DNA from: Microcoleus sp. AS-A8
Lineage (GTDB): Bacteria > Cyanobacteriota > Cyanobacteriia > Cyanobacteriales > Coleofasciculaceae
Reading direction: 5' to 3'
DNA: 64,000 nt
Assembly: GCA_039962225.1 (NCBI GenBank)
Contig: JAMPKV010000024.1
Location: 30,773 to 94,772 of the forward strand
Positions 29,155 through 39,266 of the stretch are shown in pieces. The position numbers and the translations under genes were made by a program. Every line of letters begins with the position of its first letter. The stretch's first letter is position 1. Under the pieces are notes generated by a model. The model was not told where the DNA came from and searched no databases. It saw only the letters and a list, made by a program, of their open reading frames with translations.

Positions 29155-31161
29155 GTGCTGAGCAGAACCAACCCCGAACCATCCGGACGCCGTCACAAAT
29201 TGCCCCATCAGCGCTGGCAAATCGCACCGCTACAGGCAGAACAAGCCGCCAAACTTGCCGAAGCCACAGGACTTTCACCCCTGTTGAGTCAGGTTCTGAT
29301 TAACCGGGGATTCCAGACACCCCAAGAGGCACAGGTGTTTCTCAATCCAGAAACTCAGGCGATGCCTGCACCGATGGATGAATTTCCTGACTTAGCGATT
29401 AGTGTAGAGATGCTGCAAGAAGCGATCGCTAATCAAGAGAAAATTGCCATCTGTGGGGACTATGATGCGGATGGCATGACTAGCACCGCCTTGTTACTTC
29501 GGGCTTTGCGCTGGTTCGGTGCCGATGTAGACTATGCCATCCCCAGCCGTATGAAAGATGGTTATGGCATTAACACGCGAATTGTCGATGAATTAGCGGA
29601 GGCAGGCTTTAGGCTAATTTTAACCGTTGATAATGGGATTTCTGCCCATGCCGCGATCGCCAGAGCTGTAGAACAGGGCATAACCATTATTATTACCGAC
29701 CACCACGACTTGCCCCCCGAACTCCCGGAAGCCGATGCCATTCTCAACCCGAAACAGCTAGATGAATCCTCCCCTTATCGGGGACTGGCGGGTGTCGGAG
29801 TCGCTTATATTTTAGCCGTTACTCTCGCCCAAGAATTGGGTCAAATTCAAGGCTTAACCAAGCAACTATTAGAACTATTTACGCTGGGAACCATTGCCGA
29901 TTTAGCCCCCTTAACCGGAATTAATCGCCGCTGGATACGGCGAGGATTACGCCTTTTGCCTCAGTCAGAATTAACCGGGATTCAGTCACTCATTCAAATG
30001 TCTGGAGTGAGTGAAGACCAAAAAGCACTCAAACCCGAAGATATTGGCTTTAAGCTAGGCCCTAGAATTAATGCGATCGGTCGCTTAGCTGACCCTCAAA
30101 TTGTAATTGAACTGCTAACCACCACTGATGCTGGGGTCGCTTTGGAACGGGCAATGCAGTGCGAACAAATTAACCAAAAACGTCAACAACTCTGTGAACA
30201 AATTGAGCAAGAGGCGATCGCTTTCATCGAGCAGAGTCAGCTTGATCTACAACAAGAACGTGTATTAGTCATCGTTCAACCCGATTGGCATCACGGCGTT
30301 ATTGGTATCGTTGCCTCCCGTTTAGTGGAACGCTACGGTGTCCCCGTGTTCATCGGTACCTACGAAGACGAAGACAAGGAACATATTCGTGGTTCAGCAC
30401 GCGGGATTCCCGAATTTCATGTCTTTGAAGCCTTAGAATTCTGCAAAGATTACTTAGGCAAGTTTGGCGGACATAAAGCGGCTGGTGGCTTCTCCTTACC
30501 TGCCGAACATTTAGAAGCGTTTCGTAAATCTCTCAGCCAGTTTGCTCATGGGTGTTTGCAACCTGAACACCTCAAACCACTTGTTAGTATTGACGCCCAA
30601 GCTGACTTTACTCACCTGACATCCCAACTCTATCAACAACTTGATGCATTTCATCCCTGCGGAATTGGCAATCCTGACCCCATTTTTTGGACGCCTAATG
30701 TTCAGGTTGTTGAGCAAAAAATTATCGGAAAGGGACACCTGAAACTAACGTTCAGTCAGGACAACCAACCCATTAAGATGACAGCACTTGCATGGCGGTG
30801 GGGCGAGTACTTCCCCCTACCCTCACGAGTCGATATCGCTTACAAACTTCGAGAAAATACTTGGAACGGCAACACCGCGATTGAGTTGGAGTTAGTCGGC
30901 ATTCGCTTATCTTCTGCTCCTCCCTCTCTGACTAAAAAAGCGGAATTTTATCACAACGAACGTCGCTACACTTGTAGCCTATCGGATGCTTTAAACGAGT
31001 TAAGAATTAGAAATTCTGAAGGAAAAGTCCTAGCCATTCAGAAAGGAAAACGCATCGGGCTTTTAGGACTGACCAGAGAAGATGCAAAAGAGGTTGATGT
31101 TACACAACCTCATTATTATCAGTTGATTAAAGCAGCAACTCGTGCTTTAGAAGTTACCTAA
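29155..31161 (+). CDS. recJ: Single-stranded-DNA-specific exonuclease RecJ
   Basis: RecJ degrades 5'-ended single strands in recombination and mismatch/base-excision repair. The 668-residue protein has the DHH motifs CGDYDADGMTSTALL (near 101), LTVDNGIS and IITDHHDLP (near 180), the DHHA1 signature GKFGGHKAAGGFSL, and a C-terminal OB-like domain. The start is GTG at 29155; the family's N-terminus aligns with QRWQIAPL shortly after. It appears monocistronic. Confidence 0.93.
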   Translation: MLSRTNPEPSGRRHKLPHQRWQIAPLQAEQAAKLAEATGLSPLLSQVLINRGFQTPQEAQVFLNPETQAMPAPMDEFPDLAISVEMLQEAIANQEKIAICGDYDADGMTSTALLLRALRWFGADVDYAIPSRMKDGYGINTRIVDELAEAGFRLILTVDNGISAHAAIARAVEQGITIIITDHHDLPPELPEADAILNPKQLDESSPYRGLAGVGVAYILAVTLAQELGQIQGLTKQLLELFTLGTIADLAPLTGINRRWIRRGLRLLPQSELTGIQSLIQMSGVSEDQKALKPEDIGFKLGPRINAIGRLADPQIVIELLTTTDAGVALERAMQCEQINQKRQQLCEQIEQEAIAFIEQSQLDLQQERVLVIVQPDWHHGVIGIVASRLVERYGVPVFIGTYEDEDKEHIRGSARGIPEFHVFEALEFCKDYLGKFGGHKAAGGFSLPAEHLEAFRKSLSQFAHGCLQPEHLKPLVSIDAQADFTHLTSQLYQQLDAFHPCGIGNPDPIFWTPNVQVVEQKIIGKGHLKLTFSQDNQPIKMTALAWRWGEYFPLPSRVDIAYKLRENTWNGNTAIELELVGIRLSSAPPSLTKKAEFYHNERRYTCSLSDALNELRIRNSEGKVLAIQKGKRIGLLGLTREDAKEVDVTQPHYYQLIKAATRALEVT

Positions 31162-31266
31162 AAATTTAAAAGGTTAGAAGGTTGAAAGCTATGAGTCATA
31201 GACTTCACAGGGGAGTTCATGAAAACTCTCCTAACCTTCAACCTGCAATCGTCTTCTATTGTTCTC

Positions 31267-31392
31267 TTACAGATCGCCCTTAAGAGCAGCCAGAGCAAAA
31301 ATAACGATGGGGCCAGCTAGCACCACTGCTGCTAGCATACTCAGCTGAGCAACGACTTCCCAATTAACATTACCCAAAAAGCTTAAATCCAT
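31267..31392 (-). CDS. psb30: Photosystem II protein Psb30 (Ycf12)
   Basis: A 41-residue ORF: MDLSFLGNVNWEVVAQLSML, one transmembrane helix (AAVVLAGPIVIFALAALK), then GDL. This matches the single-helix photosystem II subunit Psb30/Ycf12 in length, the EV(V/I)AQL start of the helix and the AGPxVI core. GGAGG lies five bases before the ATG. It sits at the edge of photosystem II in the thylakoid. It lies convergent to recJ; the spacer 31162-31266 carries GGTTGAA-like repeats and a GGGAGTT/AACTCTCC hairpin. Confidence 0.88.
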   Translation of the reverse strand: MDLSFLGNVNWEVVAQLSMLAAVVLAGPIVIFALAALKGDL

Positions 31393-31589
31393 TTTTCCTC
31401 CCGAATTGACCCAAGCAATTCAATCGCACAATTAAAAATTCTCGCTTAGATTTTACTCGGTAAATCTCTGATATTTTTAATTAATTTAACAAAAAGTTGT
31501 AAAACGCAATAAAAAACGATACGGCATCTGCCCGCAGCCAAAACTCGTTAAGCTGGATGAGCATGGAACTGTAGCCTTTTTTTACCGTC

Positions 31590-31940
31590 ATGGCAACTTG
31601 GTGTTGTGTAAAGCAATGTGGTGCGTGCTGTCATCTTGACCCCGCCGAACGTCCTGACTTAGAGACTTATCTTTCTTCAGAGGAGCTAGAGCTGTATCTG
31701 AGTCTGGTGGGTGAAGGGGGATGGTGTGTCAATTTTGACCATGCCACCCGTGAATGCCGCGTATACTCCAATCGACCTCGCTTCTGTCGGGTGGAGGCGA
31801 GTGCATTTGAGGAAATGTACGGGATAGAAGTAGAAGAGTTAAACGACTTTGCCATTGACTGCTGCCGCCAGCAGATTGAAGGCGTTTATGGCGATCGCAG
31901 TTTGGAAATGCTGCGATTTGACCGAGAAGTCGGAATTTGA
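31590..31940 (+). CDS. YkgJ-family cysteine-cluster protein
   Basis: 116 residues beginning MATWCCVKQCGACCHL with Cys5, 6, 10, 13 and 14, then GWCVNFD, RECRVYSNRPRFCRVE and IDCCRQQ. This is the YkgJ/UPF0153 pattern of zinc- or iron-sulfur-binding proteins. The role is unknown. The ATG at 31590 directly precedes the motif. Confidence 0.85.
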   Translation: MATWCCVKQCGACCHLDPAERPDLETYLSSEELELYLSLVGEGGWCVNFDHATRECRVYSNRPRFCRVEASAFEEMYGIEVEELNDFAIDCCRQQIEGVYGDRSLEMLRFDREVGI

Positions 31941-32067
31941 CTCAGGCTATAGGTTTTGACCGTTACCAAGCCTGACCAACAGAGGTGCAGACTTGCTATT
32001 TTCCGTAAACTTTTGAGAAGATAATGAAAAGAAAATGAAAATTAACAGACGTTAATTTGCACAGCCT

Positions 32068-32553
32068 GTGAAACCCTCATCTCTGCCTGTCATCGATCTC
32101 GTCCTATCAGAACCTCAACCGTTGAACAAACCCACCTCAAACAAGAGCCATCGCGCCACAGGGGCGGGGTCTTCGGATGATTGCACTTGTGAGGTTGCCA
32201 CGGTGATTGAGTCAACCGTTGATTCTGGGGTAACGCCTCAAGAGTCGCCTCAGCCAGCCAAAGCCGCTCAGGTGGGAAAATGGAGCATCTTTGGCTCAAC
32301 GTTCTTCACGATTTTTTTGGCAGAGATGGGAGACAAAACCCAGTTAGCCACCTTACTGATGAGCGCTCAATCTGAAGCGCCTTGGGTTGTGTTCCTGGGT
32401 GCGGCGATCGCATTAATTGCCACCAGCTTGTTAGGCGTACTCATCGGGCGTTTTCTGGCAACGCGGCTTTCTCCGAGAACGCTAGAAACCTCAGCAGGAG
32501 CGCTGTTACTCTTCATTTCCGCGATGCTGCTGTGGGATGTTGTGCATTTTTAG
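32068..32553 (+). CDS. GDT1/TMEM165-family cation exporter, half 1
   Basis: 161 residues. After a 70-residue low-complexity N-terminus comes one three-helix GDT1 unit with the signature FFTIFLAEMGDKTQLATLL. GDT1 proteins export Mn2+ or Ca2+ across the thylakoid or cytoplasmic membrane (family knowledge). Normal members have two such units; here the second is a separate gene 57 bases downstream. The true start could be GTG or a later codon, since the first 70 residues are not conserved-looking. Confidence 0.85.
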   Translation: MKPSSLPVIDLVLSEPQPLNKPTSNKSHRATGAGSSDDCTCEVATVIESTVDSGVTPQESPQPAKAAQVGKWSIFGSTFFTIFLAEMGDKTQLATLLMSAQSEAPWVVFLGAAIALIATSLLGVLIGRFLATRLSPRTLETSAGALLLFISAMLLWDVVHF

Positions 32554-32610
32554 GGAGTCAGTTGAACGTTGGCACCTTCACATTCAACCTTCAAACCTTT
32601 AAATTTTCAT

Positions 32611-32898
32611 ATGGACTGGCAACTTCTGGGACTGAGTTTCATTACGGTATTTTTGGCAGAGATTGGAGATAAGAGTCAACTAGCAGCGATCGCACTAGGG
32701 GGTAGTCTCAAATCACCCCGTGCGGTATTTTTTGGCTCCGTTGCGGCACTGCTATTGGCTAGCTTGATCGGAGTGCTGGCGGGAGAAGGGGTTGCTCAGC
32801 TATTTCCACCGCGTATCCTCAAAGCGATCGCCGCCGTTGGTTTTGCCCTGATGGCTTTACGCCTGCTTTGGCCTTCACCGGCAAGCAATGAGGAATAG
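32611..32898 (+). CDS. GDT1/TMEM165-family cation exporter, half 2
   Basis: 95 residues with FITVFLAEIGDKSQLAAIAL and three predicted membrane helices, the second half of the GDT1 fold. I use the ATG at 32611 (MDWQLLG) rather than the TTG at 32569 because the added residues are not family-like. It should pair with the 32068-32553 product as a heteromer. Confidence 0.85.
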   Translation: MDWQLLGLSFITVFLAEIGDKSQLAAIALGGSLKSPRAVFFGSVAALLLASLIGVLAGEGVAQLFPPRILKAIAAVGFALMALRLLWPSPASNEE

Positions 32899-33310
32899 GC
32901 TGTATCCAATCCAATCATCTATTATTGACTTCAGGGAGCCATCAGGCCGAAGAACAACCCAGAGAGATAGAACCTGTTTGCTGTCCCTGCTCTAACTCTA
33001 TATTTATTCGACTAGCTCCATCGGGAACAAGCTATGGCCTGATGACGGCTGTCCACAAGGTGATCTATTTCCTCAACAATGACATCCTCAATCCCCGATG
33101 TACTCCTCATTCTTCTGTTGATAGCTTGCTTTCTGGCGATAGCGGAAGGCGTCCCCAAAAATACGCGACGAGGGAAGCGCAAGGAGTAATACCCCTGGGC
33201 TGTTTGGCTACCAACTTAAGGCGGGACAGAATCAGGGAAAAACAGATGGAGAGCTTGGGAGTAAATTCGCCACATTAAATCGCGAATATGGTGACCTTAT
33301 GCGTATTTCT
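32899..33310. other. Intergenic, nothing recognised
   Basis: 412 bases between the GDT1 pair and ilvD, which converge here. A 117-codon ORF (32925-33278) has no ribosome site and no family resemblance. No clear terminator was found. Confidence 0.4.
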
Positions 33311-35155
33311 CTACTCCAACATTTCCAGGTTTCGTACCGCGCCTTGATCTGCGCTAGTCGCCAGCAGTGCATAAGCCTTGAGCGCCGCTGTTACCCGACG
33401 CTGCCTCTTGTGCACAGGCTTCCATGCATCTTTGCCCAACGCTTCCATGTCAGCACGACGGTTGGCTAATTCCTCCGGCGATAGATCCACATTGATGGTG
33501 CGATTGGGGATATCGATCAAGATTAGATCGCCGTCCTTGACCAGAGCAATGTTGCCGCCCGCCGCCGCCTCTGGAGAGGCATGACCAATCGAAAGTCCCG
33601 AAGTACCGCCAGAGAAACGACCGTCGGTCAATAACGCACAAACCTTGCCCAGACCCTTGGATTTAAGGTAACTGGTCGGATAGAGCATTTCCTGCATACC
33701 AGGGCCACCACGCGGGCCTTCATAGCGAATGATCACCACGTCGCCCGGTTCTACTTCATCGCCCAGAATTCCTTTGACAGCAGCATCCTGACTTTCATAA
33801 ATGCGTGCCTTACCTTCAAACACAAGAATGCTTTCGTCTACGCCTGCCGTTTTGACAATACAACCGCGTTCAGCCAGGTTGCCGTAGAGCACAGCCAGTC
33901 CGCCCTGAGTGCTGTAGGCGTTCTCAACACTGCGGATACAGCCGTTTTCCCGATCCAGGTCGAGGGAAGGCCATCGGGTCGATTGACTGAACGCTTGCTG
34001 AGTGGGAATCCCCGCAGGGCCAGCTTTGAAGAAGGTGTGAACGGCTTCATCCTCAGTCCGCATGACATCCCAGCGATCGAGCGCCTCTTTCAAGGTCTTA
34101 GTGTGAACCGTCGGTACATCCGTATGGAGCAAACCAGCCCGATCCAGTTCACCGAGAATACTGGGAATGCCACCGGCACGGTGGACATCCTCGATATGAT
34201 ACAGAGGTGTGTTAGGTGCCACCTTGCAGAGTTGGGGAACCTGGCGCGAGAGGCGATCGATGTCGGTCATCGTAAAATCGACATCGGCTTCATGGGCAGC
34301 AGCAAGCAAGTGCAGAATAGTGTTGGTGGAGCCGCCCATGGCGATGTCCAGCATCATGGCATTTTCAAACGCTTTGAAACTGGCTACAGAGCGTGGCAGT
34401 ACCGATTCATCGTCCTGCTCGTAGTAGCGGCGGGTAATGCTAACAATGGTGTGTGCGGCGTTGAGGAACAGATCCTTACGGTCGAAATGGGTCGCCAGCA
34501 CGGTGCCGTTGCCCGGTAAGGAAAGCCCGATCGCCTCGGTAAGACAGTTCATAGAGTTGGCGGTGAACATGCCGGAGCAAGAACCACAGGTCGGGCAGGC
34601 GGAACGCTCATACTCTTCGACAACCTCGTCGCTGAGACTGTTGTTTACGGCAGCCACCATAGCATCCACCAAGTCCAGTTTGTGATCCGCGAGCTTGGTT
34701 TTGCCAGCTTCCATCGGACCGCCGGAGACAAATACAGCCGGTATGTTGAGACGCAGGGCTGCCATCAACATACCGGGGGTAATCTTGTCACAGTTGGAAA
34801 TGCAGACTAGAGCGTCGGCACAATGGGCGTTGACCATGTACTCAACCGAATCAGCGATGATCTCGCGCGAGGGCAGACTGTAGAGCATCCCATCATGACC
34901 CATGGCAATGCCATCGTCTACGGCGATGGTGTTGAATTCCTTGGCGACACCACCAGCCGCTTCAATCTCACGGCAGACTAATTGACCTAAATCCTTTAGG
35001 TGAACGTGACCGGGTACGAATTGGGTAAAGGAGTTGGCGACTGCAATGATTGGCTTCTCGAAATCTTCAGTATGCATTCCAGTGGCACGCCAGAGTGCAC
35101 GGGCACCAGCCATATTGCGTCCCTGAGTGGAGGTTTTGGATCGATAGGTCGGCAT
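33311..35155 (-). CDS. ilvD: Dihydroxy-acid dehydratase (long, E. coli-type)
   Basis: IlvD dehydrates 2,3-dihydroxy acids in valine, leucine and isoleucine synthesis. The 614-residue protein starts [20 protein letters not shown] and has [14 protein letters not shown] and [19 protein letters not shown], whose cysteines hold the Fe-S cluster. From memory it is much closer to the roughly 616-residue enterobacterial enzyme than to the shorter (about 560) enzyme usual in cyanobacteria. AGGA lies seven bases before the ATG. No complete HIP1 site was seen inside. Function is near certain; foreign origin is inferred. Confidence 0.95.
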   Translation of the reverse strand: MPTYRSKTSTQGRNMAGARALWRATGMHTEDFEKPIIAVANSFTQFVPGHVHLKDLGQLVCREIEAAGGVAKEFNTIAVDDGIAMGHDGMLYSLPSREIIADSVEYMVNAHCADALVCISNCDKITPGMLMAALRLNIPAVFVSGGPMEAGKTKLADHKLDLVDAMVAAVNNSLSDEVVEEYERSACPTCGSCSGMFTANSMNCLTEAIGLSLPGNGTVLATHFDRKDLFLNAAHTIVSITRRYYEQDDESVLPRSVASFKAFENAMMLDIAMGGSTNTILHLLAAAHEADVDFTMTDIDRLSRQVPQLCKVAPNTPLYHIEDVHRAGGIPSILGELDRAGLLHTDVPTVHTKTLKEALDRWDVMRTEDEAVHTFFKAGPAGIPTQQAFSQSTRWPSLDLDRENGCIRSVENAYSTQGGLAVLYGNLAERGCIVKTAGVDESILVFEGKARIYESQDAAVKGILGDEVEPGDVVIIRYEGPRGGPGMQEMLYPTSYLKSKGLGKVCALLTDGRFSGGTSGLSIGHASPEAAAGGNIALVKDGDLILIDIPNRTINVDLSPEELANRRADMEALGKDAWKPVHKRQRRVTAALKAYALLATSADQGAVRNLEMLE

Positions 35156-35975
35156 GACACATCCTATTTGTCTAAGGGTTCTTAATAGGGGTATCTTTAA
35201 AGAATTTTAATATTTCTCCTCAGATTTTTATTTTCTGTGTGAACTTCCCCCATCCATCCAGCATTGTACCCTCAGATAGATTATTCTTTAAGCAGTAGCT
35301 GCTAGATTGATTCTCTAAAAAACATAGTTTGAAAGCTATGAAATAACGAGAGAATCGCATTCTTGATAACGTTATTAATACTGAATGTTTTTTGAAAAAG
35401 CCGCCCTTTAAAGGTGGCTTTAGGCGTATGAACGGATAAGTATTGTGCAGTGACTTGATCGCTTCAATCTTCAATATTGAGTCACTTTTTTTTGACGTCT
35501 CAGATCCCGGAGGTTTTCAAGAAGTCGGGGAGCTTGGCGTTTCCGAAGTATCTTCTACTCAAAATGGTTCCACAAGACGGCTGTTGAACCCATCATCAAT
35601 GGGTTTGTACTCCACAAGGCGACCTAAGGCTGAGTTGCAGTAGATTGGTTACAGGGAGACATGAGGGGATCAGAGGATGGAGGACAGACCCATTACGACC
35701 TTTGACGGCAACTGTCTAGAACGGGTCTTTGCACTCTCAAAGCATGTCTGAGTTAGAGCGTCTTAGTCTATACTCCAGAGAGAAAAGCTGCCTGATCGAA
35801 AATCAAAATATATCCTGGTACTAAAGCCACTGGATTTTACAGTGACGTTGATTCAGCGCTCAGCCATTTGCACAGCCTGCGCGTGTACAAGCGTTGCTAC
35901 CGCGCCCATCAGAGTCCGTAGGCTGGTGCGCTACACATAATCGCCAAACCTGACCGACAGGCAAAGGGAGTTGTC
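35156..35975. other. Intergenic with hairpins
   Basis: 820 bases without a supportable gene. It has a terminator-like hairpin on the minus strand at 35394-35419 and an AACCCAT-CATCA-ATGGGTT hairpin at 35587-35605. The promoters of ilvD and of the coiled-coil/TPR gene should lie here. Confidence 0.5.
35394..35419 (-). terminator. Rho-independent-type hairpin upstream of ilvD
   Basis: On the minus strand AGCCACC-TTTAAAG-GGCGGCT is followed by TTTTT. The stem includes one G-U pair. It lies 240 bases before the ilvD start, so it could end an upstream small transcript or attenuate ilvD. Confidence 0.5.
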
Positions 35976-38900
35976 ATGAAGTACAAGAATTGGAATATCT
36001 TCGTATTGTTAGCACGAGTCAGTGTCATCCTTTCCAGCTTCCTGTTGTCTGTTGGTCTTGCCATTGCCCAATCAGCGCCACCTCCTACCTCAGGAATTTC
36101 CACTCAGGAGCGGCAAGAGTTGGAGCGATCGCAAGGGCGATTCGATAGTCAAGCGCAGGTTATGGCTGAAGCCAATCGCACCTTCAGTCAAACCACAATG
36201 CTGTTGAATCTGATGCTGGTGACGTTGGCGCTGTTTCTAGGCGCTGCGATTGCGGCCTTTTTCCTATTGCGGCGAGCTGTGATTCGAGAGGTTGCCGAAC
36301 TCGTAAGAACCCACCTCAAGGAAATGGGAGAGTTGGAGGGTAAGATTACTCGTGCCAATCAAAACGTTCAAAACATCCTCCGAGAAACTGAAAAAATGGA
36401 AGCTGAACTCAAGAATGAGGCAGACCATTTTCAGCAGGAGATAGGTGTCAAACGAGATAACATATTCCACCAACTCTCTGATCTGTCTCAATCTAAAAAA
36501 CAGGCATTAACTGAATTAGAGACGCAAATTCAAGAGGCAAAACAAGCGTTAGCAACATTAGAACAAGAGTTTGCTGCCGGACTCTCTAGACTCGACTTAG
36601 AGGCTCAACAAAAAAAAGGTTTAATTCTCCATAATTTAGAGCAACTTAGCTTAGATTTTGCTCCTGAACTTTCGGCAATAAAAACGGAAGTCCAAGGGCA
36701 GAAAAATATCACCTTGCAGAACCTGAAACAATCAGAAACTGAATTTGCCACGTCTCTCTCTCAACTCCAAGCCAATGTCCAACAACAACGAGACGTAATT
36801 CTTCAGAATATACAACAATTAAGTGAGGATTTTTCTCCCCAGCTAGCGACCCTGCATTCCGATGTGCAGCAGCAGAAGGAAGCTGTTCTACAAAATATCG
36901 AAAAGTCAGAAACTGAGTTTGCCAAGGCACTGTCTGAACTACAAGCTAATGTGCAACGGCAAAGAGAATTAACTCTGCAAAATTTAGAACAATTAAGCGC
37001 TAACTTTGCTCCCGATCTCTCGGCTATTGAGGCGGATGTCCAAAGGCAGAAAGACGCCATTTTACAAAATCTAGAGAAATCAGAATCCGAGTTTGGAGCG
37101 GCGCTTTCGGTACTTCAGTCAAATGTGCTACAGCAAAGAAACTTAATTGTCCAAAATCTAGAACAATTAAGCGCTCAATATGCTCCTGAACTGGCTGAAA
37201 TACAGTCTAATGTTAAAGCGGAGAAAGATGCTGTACTGCAAAATCTGAAACAATCAGAGACAGAATTTACAGCTCAATTGTCTCAACTCCAGTCAGAAGC
37301 GCAACAGCAACGAGATGTAATCCTGCAACAACTGAGAACTCTAGAAACCGAGTTTTCGCCTCAGTTGCTGACTATTCAGGCAGAGGCACAACAACAAGCC
37401 CAAAAGCATAAAGATTTAACCCTGCAAAATCTGGAGCAATTAGGACGTGACATAGCAGCTCAACTCTCACAATCTCAATCGCAGATTGAACAGCAAATGG
37501 CTGAGATTCTCCAGAAATTGCAAAATCGAGAGGTTGAATTTTCCACTCAGGCTTCTAACTCCCAGTTAGGAGTGCAAGATAAGCAGCAGCAAACCCTACA
37601 AAACTTAGAAAAATTAGAAGCTGAGGTTACCACTCAATTTGCCCAATTCCAGTCACAGATTGAGCAGCAAATGGCTGAGGTTCTCCAGAGCCTAAAAAAC
37701 CGCGAGGCTGAGTTTTCGACTCAGGTTTCTAACTCCCAGTCAGGAGTTCAAGACAAGAAGACGCAAACCTTACAAAGCTTAGAAAAATTAGAAAATGAAG
37801 TTACAACCCAATTCGCCCAATTCCAGTCGCAGATTCAACAGCAAATGGCTCAGACTCTTCAGAAGTTAAAAGATCGGGCGACTGATTTTGCGGCTCAGGT
37901 TTCTAACTCCCAGTCAGGGATTCAAGACAAGAAGCAGCAAACCCTTCAGAGCATCGAACAAATAGAGACTGAAGTCACAACTCAACTCTCACAATTACAG
38001 TCTCAAATTCAAACTCGTAAAGATTTAACCCTTCAGAATCTGGACAATTTAGAGACTACGCTGGCGACTCAACTTTCTGATGTCGCCTCTGATGCTCAAA
38101 CTCAAAAAGAGCAGATCTTGAAGCAATTAGCGGAGTTGTCACCCACCTCAATCGCAGAGGCAATCATTCCTGATGTGCAAGAAAGAATCCAAGCGCTGAA
38201 CGAGCAATTGGAACGTCTCAAAGCTAATCATCCTCAGTTGTTTTTGAACTTGGATGACTATGTTGCTCACGGACATACTCTGATGTCTGAAGGGCGCTAT
38301 GAAGAGGCGATCGCAAGCTATGATCAAGCCCTTGACCTAAAATCCAATAGTCCTGAGGTTTGGTACCAGAAGGGCGTGGCCTTATGGGAATTAAAGCGGT
38401 ATGAAGAGGCGATCGCCTCATTGGATAAAGTACTGGAAATCCAGCCGAATGACCCTGGAAGCTGGTATCACCGAGGTCTCGTCCTGAAAGAGTTACAGCG
38501 GTATGAAGGTGCGATCGCAGCCTTTAGCAAGGTGGTGGAAATTCAGCCGGACGACTACAAAGCTTGGTTGCATCGGGGTATTACCTTGAGGAGATTGAAG
38601 CGCCATGAAGATGCGATCGCTTCGTTTGACAAAGCCCTGGAAATTAAGTCCGATTATCATGAAGCCTGGGTTAATCGCGGGGTAGCGCTAGGGACGTTAC
38701 AAAAGCAGGAGGAAGCCTTCGAGTCCTTTGATCGAGCGGTTCAAGTTCAGCCCGATGACGCTGTAGCCTGGTCAAATCGAGGTTTGGCGTTAGGCACCTT
38801 AGAACGATATGAAGAGGCAGCGGCGTCCTTTGACAAAGTGATTGAGTTCAAACCGGACTCTCATAAAGCGTGGAACAACAGAGGTGAGATGTTAGTGAAG

Positions 38901-39266
38901 CTAGGGCGCGATCAGGAGGCGCTCGATAACTTTGAGCGGGCTTTGAAACTTCAACCTGATTTTGCCAAAGCTCTTTATAATAAGTCAGCCTGTTATGCCC
39001 TACAGGGTAAGGCGAAGTTAGCGATTGACCACCTGGATAAGGCAATCCGTCTAGATCCAAGTTATCGCGCCGAAGCAAGAGCAAACTCAGATTTTGATGG
39101 ACTGGTAGAGGATGATCGCTTCTGGGACTTGATTGAGGGTGAAGAGATGGGTGAGCCTGCGATCGTCCCTGAGCCAGCGCAGCGCCCAAGCGCTCCTCGT
39201 GCCCCACAGGGTAATGGTCGATCACAGGGTATGCCTACCCAGCGTCAGAGGAGGCCGGTGCAGTAA
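35976..39266 (+). CDS. Membrane-anchored coiled-coil protein with C-terminal TPRs
   Basis: 1,096 residues. Residues 1-32 look like a signal peptide or first membrane helix, and about 72-95 are a second membrane helix (LLNLMLVTLALFLGAAIAAFF). Residues about 100-750 are a long coiled coil with 29-residue repeats (for example KNITLQNLKQSETEFATSLS). Residues about 758-1035 contain eight TPRs (WxxRGxxLxxLxRYEEAxxSFDKAL), and a Pro/Arg-rich tail follows. AAAGGGA lies eight to nine bases before the ATG. It could tether a protein-binding TPR platform to the membrane. Which side the coil faces and its partners are unknown. Confidence 0.85.
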   Translation: MKYKNWNIFVLLARVSVILSSFLLSVGLAIAQSAPPPTSGISTQERQELERSQGRFDSQAQVMAEANRTFSQTTMLLNLMLVTLALFLGAAIAAFFLLRRAVIREVAELVRTHLKEMGELEGKITRANQNVQNILRETEKMEAELKNEADHFQQEIGVKRDNIFHQLSDLSQSKKQALTELETQIQEAKQALATLEQEFAAGLSRLDLEAQQKKGLILHNLEQLSLDFAPELSAIKTEVQGQKNITLQNLKQSETEFATSLSQLQANVQQQRDVILQNIQQLSEDFSPQLATLHSDVQQQKEAVLQNIEKSETEFAKALSELQANVQRQRELTLQNLEQLSANFAPDLSAIEADVQRQKDAILQNLEKSESEFGAALSVLQSNVLQQRNLIVQNLEQLSAQYAPELAEIQSNVKAEKDAVLQNLKQSETEFTAQLSQLQSEAQQQRDVILQQLRTLETEFSPQLLTIQAEAQQQAQKHKDLTLQNLEQLGRDIAAQLSQSQSQIEQQMAEILQKLQNREVEFSTQASNSQLGVQDKQQQTLQNLEKLEAEVTTQFAQFQSQIEQQMAEVLQSLKNREAEFSTQVSNSQSGVQDKKTQTLQSLEKLENEVTTQFAQFQSQIQQQMAQTLQKLKDRATDFAAQVSNSQSGIQDKKQQTLQSIEQIETEVTTQLSQLQSQIQTRKDLTLQNLDNLETTLATQLSDVASDAQTQKEQILKQLAELSPTSIAEAIIPDVQERIQALNEQLERLKANHPQLFLNLDDYVAHGHTLMSEGRYEEAIASYDQALDLKSNSPEVWYQKGVALWELKRYEEAIASLDKVLEIQPNDPGSWYHRGLVLKELQRYEGAIAAFSKVVEIQPDDYKAWLHRGITLRRLKRHEDAIASFDKALEIKSDYHEAWVNRGVALGTLQKQEEAFESFDRAVQVQPDDAVAWSNRGLALGTLERYEEAAASFDKVIEFKPDSHKAWNNRGEMLVKLGRDQEALDNFERALKLQPDFAKALYNKSACYALQGKAKLAIDHLDKAIRLDPSYRAEARANSDFDGLVEDDRFWDLIEGEEMGEPAIVPEPAQRPSAPRAPQGNGRSQGMPTQRQRRPVQ

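Noticed and set aside
32925..33278. 117-codon plus-strand ORF downstream of the GDT1 pair
   Set aside because: No ribosome site, no recognisable family, and atypical composition; it lies in a convergent intergenic region.
35520..35640. Possible 3' end of an IS200/IS605-type element (hairpin AACCCAT/ATGGGTT)
   Set aside because: No TnpA or TnpB coding sequence or convincing end sequence was found; only a short hairpin supports it.
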